From positions 663,922 through 692,019 of the forward strand of contig BFEA01000413.1 of NCBI GenBank assembly GCA_003427395.1: a stretch of DNA of 28,098 bases, read 5' to 3'. Below the pieces are notes generated by a model. It was not told the DNA's origin. It worked only from the letters and a program-made list of their open reading frames with translations, and searched no databases. Numbering within the stretch: position 1 is the first letter of the stretch; every line of letters begins with the position of its first letter. Origin of the DNA: Chara braunii (Eukaryota; Streptophyta; Charophyceae; Charales; Characeae). Shown one piece after another: positions 1 to 7,041 of this stretch. A program made the position numbers and the translations under genes.

Positions 1-62
<62 letters not shown>
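1..62. repeat. (AG)n microsatellite at window start
   Basis: This is an uninterrupted AG dinucleotide run from the first base, so its true left end lies outside the window. The window also ends in the same (GA)n repeat. Confidence 0.97.
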
Positions 63-65
<3 letters not shown>

Positions 66-461
66 GGTCATTTGGAGTGGCTTGCTTTTATCGTTAAACC
101 CAGAGAAGGAAAAACGAAGTGTAAAGACGAACCCCCAAATGTGAAGAATTGCGTATTTCTTGACATCTGAAAGCGAATACTTGTTTGTTATGCAGCAAGG
201 GAGAGATGTTCTGCCAAGGTAGGTAATGGATGTGAAAGTATCTCGTATAGAATAGAGCAATTGCTAACCAACTGCACTCAGGCCACCACACCCACCCCTC
301 ATGCTCTTCTTTGGTTGTGTTTGCAGAATTTCCATGTTTTTTGGCGGGCGTAGCCGCAACATGTAACCTACATGTAGTGACTTTAATTAAGGGATCTTGT
401 CGATTTCTTAGTATTGCTGTGGGATAACCACCAATATGTGGCTTCGACGAATGGGTCTCTC
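63..461. other. Stretch without a recognisable gene
   Basis: No frame here has coding character. The short open frames show no domain, signal peptide or codon bias. I see nothing to annotate beyond mixed AT-rich sequence. Confidence 0.6.
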
Positions 462-551
462 GCCCCTATGGTAGCCTCTTCCTTTTGGGGCAGAAGATGG
501 GATTCAGCCCCTATGGTAGCCTCTTCCGTTTGGGGCAGAAGATGGGATTCA
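462..551. repeat. Two-copy 45-bp tandem duplication
   Basis: Unit 1 (462-506) and unit 2 (507-551) match except for one T/G difference. Each begins GCCCCTATGGTAGCC and ends GATGGGATTCA. The near identity implies a recent duplication. It lies directly before the minisatellite, but the unit is unrelated to it. Confidence 0.92.
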
Positions 552-594
552 GCGCGCGCGGATCGTGAAACGGGTGAAGCTCCTGAAAAAAACC

Positions 595-823
595 AAAAAT
601 GGGAACAAAAATGGGAACGAAAGTGGGAACAAAAATGGGAACAAAAATGGGAAGGAACAAAAATGGTGGAACAAAAATGGGAACAAAAATGGTGGAACAA
701 AAATGGGAACAAAAATGGGAAGGAACAAAAATGGTGGAACTAAAATGGGAAGGAAAAGGGTGGAACAAAAATGGGAATAAAAATGGTGGAACAAAAATGG
801 GGGAACAAAAATGGGAACAATTA
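595..823 (+). repeat. 12/14/16-bp minisatellite
   Basis: About seventeen units share the core GGAACAAAAAT. Three lengths alternate: 12 bp (GGGAACAAAAAT), 14 bp (GGTGGAACAAAAAT) and 16 bp (GGGAAGGAACAAAAAT). Long open frames on the plus strand across this stretch translate to monotonous Met-Gly-Thr-Lys, Asn-Gly-Asn-Lys or Trp-Glu-Gln-Lys repeats. That is expected of a stop-poor satellite and is not evidence of a protein. A partly inverted echo of the core (GGTCCCATTTTT) follows near 875. Confidence 0.9.
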
Positions 824-829
824 ACGAAC

Positions 830-1330
830 TAGCAAGGTGCTGAGTCTGCTGACCATTTTGGTCCTATTTTTGGTCCCATTTTTATCCCTCAACAATGGGA
901 CCAGAAATGAGGCGAATGCGCTGACCAGTCTACGCCTCTGTCAGAATAAGTAAACCGGAAGCGCTTTTTAATGACGCTCGTGCCGGGACGTCCAGGTCTA
1001 TAGGTGCTGCTTTTGTTTTTCCGTTTCTATAAATTATTCCTTAAAAAAAAAAAAACATTCCTGGGTACACGGGCCATTAGCTGGTTTGCCTATGGTGATA
1101 GAAGTTCCTCTGCCAGCTATTTCGGGGGAAATTTGTGGGAACGAGAAGTATGTTTAGACCACCAGTACTTGGCCGCCCAGCTATCGGCCGCAGAAAAAAA
1201 TAAGAGTAGAAACTTTTCTAGTTGGATGAATTTGGACGCTCCTGTAGTGGCCCGTACGTCTCCCAAAATCGTGGCGCGTTAACGGGCACGACTCCTCTAG
1301 GAATTATTGCAGTGGTTTAAATTAACGTGT
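830..1330. other. Non-coding stretch with one dispersed motif
   Basis: No gene was recognised. A 92-residue plus-strand frame (1004-1282) has no domain and begins in a poly-A-rich leader. Near 1155-1195 a motif containing ACCACCAGTACTTGGCC and ATCGGCCGC resembles the repeat at 5006-5136, so this is probably the relic of a dispersed repeat. Confidence 0.5.
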
Positions 1331-1332
1331 GA

Positions 1333-1516
1333 CCCAAGAGCCTAGCTCAGTGGGGACCACACCCATGAACTGTTGAAAATACAGACCCGTGTTCAGACCC
1401 GTGTTCGAATCCAGATGATGATGGAAGCTGTTGATGAGTAAAAGTTGTAAAACTAACTATTTCTGAATTGCCTGGCCCCGGTCAGCTTAATGATGATATC
1501 ACAAGGCCGTCGCCCT

Positions 1517-1558
<42 letters not shown>

Positions 1559-1577
1559 GAAAAAAAAAAAAAAAAAA
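1333..1577 (+). mobile_element. tRNA-derived SINE with (TAA)n tail
   Basis: A polymerase III A-box-like sequence, TAGCTCAGTGG (1343-1353), is followed about 50 bases later by a B box, GTTCGAATCC (1403-1412). This is the internal promoter arrangement of tRNA genes and tRNA-derived SINEs. A 12-bp repeat (GACCCGTGTTC) sits just before the B box. A roughly 70-base unrelated body leads to a 3' module with GATGATATCACAAGGCC (near 1491), then (TAA)n at 1518-1558 and a run of A. The sequence cannot fold as an intact tRNA because no acceptor stem pairs. The 3' module recurs at 25600-25650, and the head resembles the minus-strand SINE at 27067-27187. Confidence 0.75.
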
Positions 1578-1675
1578 CGTGTGGAGGGTAGGAAGTTCAG
1601 TTTTGCAGTAGTTGACATTCCCGTCTGCGTTTGCTGCTTGTCTTGTCTTGTCCTGATTTTGATTTTCGTTTTTTA

Positions 1676-1726
1676 ATGGGGGGAATGATGAAGGCAGGCC
1701 TTTCTGGTTCGTCATCGGCACGTTGA
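1676..1726 (+). promoter_or_regulatory. Possible upstream ORF in the PDI leader
   Basis: An ATG at 1676 opens a 16-codon frame that ends with TGA at 1724-1726, 50 bases before the PDI start codon. Two more in-frame ATGs follow at 1685 and 1688. If the transcript starts upstream of 1676, this small frame could reduce translation of the main protein. The transcript start cannot be seen, so this is conditional. Confidence 0.35.
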
Positions 1727-1776
1727 AGGGAAGGGAGAAGAGAGAAGGGTGAAAAGTGAAAAGGGGGTCGTTCGAG

Positions 1777-2904
1777 ATGGCGAGGGGGAGGAGGTTCTCT
1801 GCAGCTGAGGTCTCGGTGATTGCCGTGGCAATCGTCTGCCTTGTAGGCTTCCCTTCTGTTGTGCGCTGCGCCGGTGACGTCGAGGGGTCTGATGTGCTTG
1901 TACTGACGCCGGAAACGTTCGATGAGGTTGTGGGCAAGGATCAATACGTGTTTGTGAAGTTCTATGCCCCCTGGTGCGGGCACTGCAAGAGGTTGGCACC
2001 GGACTGGGACGTACTGGGTACCGCATTCAAGAAGGTGGGATCTGTTGCTATTGCAAAGGTGGACTGTGATGCTCACAAAGATCTCTGCTCCAGGTTCTCG
2101 ATCAGCGGGTACCCTACGTTGAAGTTCTTCCCGAAGGGATCTCTGAGTCCTCGGGACTACCAAAGCGGGAGGACCCCAGATGACCTGATTGAGTTTGTGA
2201 ACAGGGAGGCAGGCACCCATGCAAGGACGTCAACCCCCCCCTCCAATGTCGTGGTACTGACACCGTCCAATTTCGATGCGATTGCGCTGGACCCGAGCAA
2301 GAATGTACTCGTGGAGTTCTATGCCCCTTGGTGTGGACACTGCAAGAGTCTGGCTCCCATCTACGACAGAGTCGCAGATGCCTTCTCTGCTGAGGATGGT
2401 GTGGTCATCGCCAAGGTGGATGCTGATGCTCACAAGGACCTCGGCAGCAAGTACGGGGTCAGCGGATTCCCTACGCTGAAATGGTTCGGTACGGAGTCGA
2501 AGCATGGGGAAGACTACGAGGGGGGCAGATCGCTTGAGGATCTGGTTACGTTTGTGAACGGGAAGGCGGGAACGCACAGGAATGTCCATGGTGGACTCAC
2601 CGGCGATGCAGGACGGGTTCCAGAGCTTGACGAGATTGCCAAGGAGTTCATGTCGGCGGATGAATCTGCCAAAGAGGGGCTGCTCAAGAAGGCCGAGGAG
2701 AGCGCCGGCAAACTCACAGGCGCAGCGGCTGCTCATGCTGAGATCTACGTGAAGGTGTTTAAGTCTGTGCTCAAGAAAGGAGCGGATTACGCCGTCAAGG
2801 AGGGAGAGAGGATTTCGCGAATCCTCAAGTCTAATGCTGTTGCCAAGGCCAAGGAGACACAGCTCACTCTGAAGAAGAACATCCTCACCTCCTTTGCTAC
2901 CTAA
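1777..2904 (+). CDS. Protein disulfide isomerase, PDIL2-1/ERp38 type
   Basis: A 375-residue ER oxidoreductase that would form and rearrange disulfides in secreted proteins. Residues 1-31 form a basic then hydrophobic signal peptide. Two thioredoxin domains follow: about 37-147, with CGHC at 67-70 and cis-proline at 113 (GYPTLKFF), and about 157-267, with CGHC at 186-189 and cis-proline at 232 (GFPTLKWF). The tail (about 283-370) is helical and charged, like the ERp29 C-terminal domain. That order is typical of plant PDIL2-1/UNE5 proteins, as is a length near 360 residues. The open frame extends to a GTG at 1756, but the ATG at 1777 has G at -3 and +4 and directly begins the signal peptide. 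Residue 61, next to the first active site, is Lys where the second domain has Glu (180). No KDEL-type signal ends the protein. The gene has no intron, so it could be a retrogene, but no poly(A) tail follows it. Confidence 0.95.
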   Translation: MARGRRFSAAEVSVIAVAIVCLVGFPSVVRCAGDVEGSDVLVLTPETFDEVVGKDQYVFVKFYAPWCGHCKRLAPDWDVLGTAFKKVGSVAIAKVDCDAHKDLCSRFSISGYPTLKFFPKGSLSPRDYQSGRTPDDLIEFVNREAGTHARTSTPPSNVVVLTPSNFDAIALDPSKNVLVEFYAPWCGHCKSLAPIYDRVADAFSAEDGVVIAKVDADAHKDLGSKYGVSGFPTLKWFGTESKHGEDYEGGRSLEDLVTFVNGKAGTHRNVHGGLTGDAGRVPELDEIAKEFMSADESAKEGLLKKAEESAGKLTGAAAAHAEIYVKVFKSVLKKGADYAVKEGERISRILKSNAVAKAKETQLTLKKNILTSFAT

Positions 2905-3013
2905 GAGGCTTCTGTCTGGATTGTTGGCCTTATGATGCACCATATCCCAGTCGGGAACTGAATGCTTGGCAGATTGCTGTTCTGTGGTCCACATTGATGC
3001 ATCCTGCCGTTGA
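2905..3013 (+). other. Probable PDI 3' untranslated region
   Basis: This is the sequence between the PDI stop codon and the (CT)n tract. It has no AATAAA and no coding potential. The true polyadenylation site cannot be located from sequence alone. Confidence 0.4.
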
Positions 3014-3028
3014 TAGTTTCATGGTAGA

Positions 3029-3101
<73 letters not shown>

Positions 3102-3102
3102 N

Positions 3103-3182
<80 letters not shown>

Positions 3183-3232
3183 GTTTCATGGTAGATGCAT
3201 CTCTCTCTCTCTCGCTCGCTCGCTTGCTCGCT
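3014..3232. repeat. (CT)n tract with duplicated flank and one N
   Basis: About 148 bases of CT dinucleotide (3033-3180) contain a single ambiguous base at 3102. The 19 bases before the tract (3014-3032, TAGTTTCATGGTAGATGCA) recur exactly at 3181-3199 and are again followed by CT repeats and CTCG variants to about 3232. Either the flank was duplicated with the array or two haplotype ends were joined in assembly. Confidence 0.93.
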
Positions 3233-3689
3233 CTTTTGGACACATAGACACGCTTGCTAACTCACACAGTCAGCTGTGTGGGGTAGTGTTTTGAAGGAAA
3301 GCGAAGAGGAAGATCTCATGCCTCTTGCGTTGGCAGTGAAGAGGCTGTGCGGTTGTAGGATTAGGCTGGTTCGCGTATTTAGCCCGTTGGGTTGGAGATG
3401 GGTTTGCTGAGTGAAGCATAGCCCTCTCTTTTTTCGTGTAGCAACGATATGAAGGAAATTTTGTTCAAGGTTGGTGTGGTCTTTGGTGTCCCGTCTTCTC
3501 TCTCGCCTACTCCCACTCAGTACAATTATGCCTGTGGTTTGTATGCACATTTTGCCACGCCCCAACCAACCACTTTTCTCTGCTTTTCATCACAACTATG
3601 GTGGGCCTTGCAGGTTAGTGAGCAACCCCTTGCTGTGCATCTTTCTGCAGGATAGCCAATGATGGTTTTTTGTTTTTGTTTTTTTTTTT
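3233..3689. other. Intergenic stretch without a recognisable gene
   Basis: Short open frames exist on both strands, but none shows a domain or a coherent composition. Pyrimidine-rich stretches near 3490-3520 and 3570-3590 are not specific enough to call splice sites. Confidence 0.5.
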
Positions 3690-3705
3690 CCCTTGTGCAT
3701 GGCAC

Positions 3706-3737
<32 letters not shown>

Positions 3738-3756
3738 ACAGGTGTGCCGAAGGGCG
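3690..3756 (-). pseudogene. U6 spliceosomal snRNA retropseudogene
   Basis: Read on the minus strand, the sequence carries the U6 core: a CCCTTCGG 5' element, TTAAAATTGGAACGATACAG, and the ACAGAGA box followed by AGATTAGCATG. These match eukaryotic U6 nearly base for base. The bases between CCCTTCGG and TTAAAATTGG diverge from the usual sequence. The molecule stops after the GCACAAGG equivalent of the U6 GCGCAAGG. In place of the AUGACACGCA portion there is an A-rich tail (about 3663-3689). No plant upstream element was found, only an AT-rich patch about 20 bases upstream. A 3'-truncated, A-tailed copy fits reverse transcription by LINE machinery rather than an active gene. Confidence 0.85.
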
Positions 3757-3899
3757 ATACCCTTCCTGTATTTTTAATTTTTGATCCTGTGGTCTCTCCG
3801 GGGCTTGGAGAATTGAGCGGAGCCAGAAACTCACTTAGGTGATCTTGTGGTGTGGCTGTTTTTTGGTTGAGGTTGATGTTCTGCATGCTACCTTCTTTG

Positions 3900-3958
3900 C
3901 CCGAATAGAATGCCGGGTCAACGCCCAGTCATTATCGCCGCATCTGGACTGAAAGTTG
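3900..3958 (+). repeat. Dispersed repeat, copy 1
   Basis: This resembles 14573-14633. Both read CCC(G/A)AATAGAA, then CCGGGT, and end in a shared block ATCTGGA(C/T)TGAAAGTTG. Most differences are C/T or G/A, and copy 2 has several CG sites changed to TG or CA. The parent family is unknown. Confidence 0.6.
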
Positions 3959-3965
3959 GGCCTTC

Positions 3966-4122
3966 TTTTTTTTTTTTTTTTTTTTTTTTTAACATCCCTC
4001 ACGGGTGATAGTGGTGCTGGTAAGAGCAGGCACCATTATTATCACCCCAGGGTCCTAGGCTCCATCTATAGGTGGGGAGCTTCACCTGCTGGAAACCGGG
4101 GCCAGCATCCCTTTTACATCAG
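3966..4122 (-). mobile_element. Short poly(A)-tailed retroelement, copy A
   Basis: On the minus strand the element ends in GGGATGTT followed by about 25 A (plus-strand T run 3966-3990). Its body matches the copy at 19443-19765: both contain AAGAGCAG(G/A)CACC, GGTGGGGAGCT, CACCTGCTGGAAA and CCCTTT(T)ACATCA on the plus strand. It has no open frame. This is either a SINE or the 3' end of an unidentified LINE. The 5' end is not resolved. Confidence 0.75.
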
Positions 4123-5005
4123 GTACCCCAAATTTGTTGGACCCTAAATTTGTTGGAGGAAAATGAATCAAAGACCTGTCAGCATTGATTGCCCTGGAGT
4201 GAAGGGGATTGACTGCGCAGGTTATGGGAACAGTGACTTACTGACTTTTGCCTATATGCCATTCCGGGGCCCTGCTCAGGCAGGTACAGAAGGGGGCTGG
4301 TAGGTGGCAGTTGGAATGATGAGGATGGGCCTCCTTACTCCAGGGGGCGACCGGAGGTAGGGGGCCCCCATCTGCCATTCCCACTGCCCAGCTATAGAAC
4401 TACTCTCGTGTCCAGGTTGAGCGGGCTGTCTCTACTCCCTACCCCCAACCATACCAACTTACTTCCATCAACGTGTGATCAGGGAGGGGGAACGGGTCTG
4501 GGAAATCTGGGGGGGGGGGGGGGGGGATATCGTCAGGGACCATAGTCCAGTCATTGAAACCGAGTCGATAATGTTCTTCTGCCCGGCTTCCAACCGATGG
4601 TCGTCGTCCAGGTGCCAACCATCCCATTGGACCCTTGCTATCCTCCCCCCACGTTCTCCTCCCAGCCCAATCCATGCAGAATTCATTTAGGTAGCGGGTG
4701 ATGTCAGTCCTTTTGGAGAGGGACTTTGTCGATTGTGTGCGCCCTCGATGGTCAGCATGCAACAGTAACTCCAGATGGCCCTTAGCACCGTTTTCCTACC
4801 AATAGAAAACAGGTTGGAGGTAAAAATAGAACCTTGGGCCGTCCAATGTCCACAGAGCAGGGCTCTCCACTCCCATGGCCAGTCTGTGTCAGTTTAGAGG
4901 GCTGCCCAGATTCTTTCCCACCATGGCCAGACAAGGGTTCCCCGTAAGTAATAATGACAATAAAAAAGGCCTGAAAGGCCGTCCTCTCCAGATTTGTCAA
5001 TTGAA
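4123..5005. other. Stretch without a recognisable gene; G18 run
   Basis: A minus-strand frame (4439-4762, 107 residues) is Trp- and Pro-rich and overlaps a rival frame of similar quality, but neither shows a known domain. An 18-base G homopolymer lies at 4509-4526 and would make any frame through it unstable. I cannot name a product. Confidence 0.4.
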
Positions 5006-5136
5006 TTGGTTGGGCTTAAACCACCAGTACATGGCCCCAGGGAACTGGAGAACCTGTTTTGAGAAAGAGGCCCGTGGCCTATAGCTGGCATGTACTGGTG
5101 CTTAAACCATGAGTACATGCCAGGCATCGGCCGCGG
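5006..5136. repeat. Palindromic CCAGTACATG repeat cluster
   Basis: CACCAGTACATG at 5021-5032 recurs as its reverse complement CATGTACTGGTG near 5089-5100. The second copy forms an imperfect palindrome whose arms are GGCATGTACT and AGTACATGCC. A related single arm lies near 1155. The arrangement fits the ends of a small foldback element, although no target duplication was found. Confidence 0.6.
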
Positions 5137-5267
5137 GCCCCTTTCAGAGGCCGCGTGCCCCGTTGATTTATTTCGTCGAAGGCTCACGAGCCTCCTAATT
5201 TTGAGGGGAGGCTCAATTGGACTCTCAACTTGGCTGGGTCACTGACTGGGCCTTATATTCTCTGGAC

Positions 5268-5331
5268 GAAGCAAGCAGCAGTTTCGCGCCAAGGCTCTCG
5301 AAGCAAGCAGCAGTTTTGCGCCAAGGCTCTG
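5268..5331. repeat. Two-copy 32-bp tandem duplication
   Basis: Units 5268-5299 and 5300-5331 both begin GAAGCAAGCAGCAGTTT and share GCGCCAAGGCTCT. Only two positions differ, so the duplication is fairly recent. Confidence 0.92.
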
Positions 5332-5504
5332 TCAGCCTATCTAGTGGCAGAACTAAAAAGCTATCGATCTGGCTGCTATTGGTCAGGCAGGTTTTCACGG
5401 CCCACTATTGGTTGAATTCCATGTAGTATAGTGAGAGAGGTGTTCTATTAGTACACTGAAAAATGTTCCCGGTCTGATGGAATGGAACCAATGTCAATAA
5501 TGAC

Positions 5505-5793
5505 CGTACGTCTAGGCTACCAGCCGGGCCGCCTGGGTCCCGGGTGCCCAGCCCGTGCAAGGACCAGGGAAGGTCCCAGCAAAAAAAAAATAAATAAAAA
5601 AATTCCCCAAAAAAAACTGTGTTATGCAGAAAAATAAACTGAACAACTTTTGTGTCGGGTCAGATTGAAATTCTTCACCAATTTTAGAATGAAAAATAAA
5701 ATTTAAAATATTTCTTTTATTTTTCTTTTCTTTTCTTTTATTTGGCCCGGCCGGGCAAGTGACCCCGGGCCACTCTGGTAGCTTAGCCGTACG
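5505..5793. mobile_element. 289-bp MITE with terminal inverted repeats
   Basis: The left end CGTACGTCTAGGCTACCAG and the reverse complement of the right end CGTACGGCTAAGCTACCAG differ at two of 19 positions. Inside the ends are GC-rich blocks (CCGGGTGCCC and GCCCGGCCGGGC). These enclose an A-rich then T-rich core with no coding frame. That is the structure of a non-autonomous DNA transposon. Flanking bases show no clear target duplication. A related element lies at 13781-14246. Confidence 0.75.
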
Positions 5794-6145
5794 TTGTATT
5801 CCGCTGTTTCATTCGGGTGAACACAGCAGAAGCATAACTATATAGAAAAAGCTCTTCGAACCACCACTGTAACTGAAGCAAGCAAAATTGTTGAACCAGA
5901 ATTTGCAATCTTCCCGAGCCTGCAGTTTGCAGTCCATGTCGTTGCTTTCTTTGAGATAGGTAGCCTTCAGCCTCCAGGGATCCTTCAGTATACCATTGCG
6001 CACGAATGAAAGGTACCCATTATAACGTTAAGGGCCGTGTGAGCACTACGTCCTGGTACGCGCCTTCTTGGTCGATTGCCAGGGTTTACCCAAAAATGAA
6101 ATAAATCTGAGTTCCAATATTTAGGTTCATCTACTGCATCATATA
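5794..6145. other. Stretch with one possible minus-strand exon
   Basis: The minus-strand frame 5809-6003 encodes 64 residues (Cys-, Phe- and Trp-containing, with DMDCKLQAREDCKFWF) and reads more like real protein than its neighbours. No splice signals could be fixed and no family was recognised. The rest of the stretch shows nothing. Confidence 0.3.
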
Positions 6146-6149
6146 AAAG

Positions 6150-6256
6150 AATCCTAAAACTTTTAGGACGAGTCCTAAAGGTTTTTTAGGATTCCGTGCG
6201 TCGTCGTTACACGCAGTCCTAAAAATCATCTTTTAGGAATCGTCCTAAAAGGTCTC
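6150..6256. repeat. Left terminal palindromic unit of Harbinger element
   Basis: The unit contains AATCCTAAAACTTTTAGGAC, then a hairpin (TTTTAGGATTCCGTG paired with CACGCAGTCCTAAAA), then CTTTTAGGAATCGTCCTAAAA. The same order of modules appears in the same orientation at 12624-12755. Each module is itself close to palindromic, so the ends can also be viewed as inverted repeats. Confidence 0.8.
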
Positions 6257-6398
6257 CCGCGGCCGGTTTTCATATGCGTATGCGCAGCCGCGCCGCCGAT
6301 GTCCGTCTCTTCCTGGATGTTGTCCGTGGTACACAGTGCGGAGGCCCTTGGGCGGAGAAAAAAGGGGTGGGTGAAAAGCGCGGTCCCCCCGAACTTCA

Positions 6399-6418
6399 AA
6401 AATTCAAATTTGAATTTT
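6399..6418. repeat. Perfect 20-bp palindrome
   Basis: AAAATTCAAATTTGAATTTT is its own reverse complement. It lies 316 bases upstream of the transposase ATG inside GC-rich DNA, where such an AT palindrome stands out. It could be a transposase or regulator binding site, but nothing shows this directly. Confidence 0.8.
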
Positions 6419-6733
6419 CGCGGACGCAGGGTAGCGCGGTGGAGGAAGGCCAGGCGATGTGTGTGACGTCCAAAAGACGGCGGTGGCGAAGCGTACGCTG
6501 TGGGTATCCGTCTTGCGATTCCATGCAACTTGTGACCAGCGGGTGCATCTTCGTGGTGGGCGCTTCTTCACCTACATCGTGCGCGCTGCCCTGTGGAAGC
6601 GTGGAGCAGCGGGCGCGTTTTCGGCTGCGCCGTGCCGTCACGAGCGGCTGCATCTTCGGCACCGGCGTGCGCCGTCAAAGTGGCGGTTTTCAGCAGCGGG
6701 CGTTTGTTTGGCGGTTGTGGCAGGCGTCTAGCT

Positions 6734-7041
6734 ATGGAGAGCACGGGGTTCTTGGATATGGACGTTCGCGGGCGCGGGCAGGGTCTTCGGGATGACGAAA
6801 TTGAGGCGGTGGCGATGGCCGTGACTGCCGTCGTCGTGAACACGATGCGCGGTGTGCCGTCCTCGTCACGCGACACGCTGGCGGAGCTCCGCAAACGACG
6901 AGCGTTGTTGCAGCGCATTGGCGAAGCGCCAGATTGCGTGGCCACGTGTCAAGCAGTCATCCAGTTGTGCGCCGCGCTGTCTTCTGGTGTTTTCCCGCGG
7001 GAGACCCCGCGCTGGTGGATTAAACGACGGACTGGCGGAAC
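6734..7041 (+). pseudogene. N-terminal part of Harbinger transposase, frame-shifted
   Basis: The ATG at 6734 (G at -3 and +4) opens a frame that reads through an acidic helical segment to a conserved block PRWWIKRRTGGTWE. It then leaves the family pattern. The cause is visible: GGAACATGGGA occurs twice in tandem near 7037-7058, adding 11 bases. After the duplication the family sequence continues in the next frame (7042-8112). The span 6734-8112 minus 11 bases is exactly 456 codons, which supports a single original gene. An intron is the less likely alternative. Confidence 0.75.

Noticed and set aside
414-832. Long open frames through the minisatellite
   Set aside because: They exist because the repeat lacks stop codons; the translations are pure repeat with no domain.
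1756-1776. Upstream GTG start for the PDI gene
   Set aside because: Nuclear genes rarely start at GTG; the ATG at 1777 has a strong context and begins a proper signal peptide.
2230-2994. A 254-residue minus-strand frame opposite the PDI gene
   Set aside because: It is the shadow of a strongly coding plus-strand gene and shows no domain of its own.
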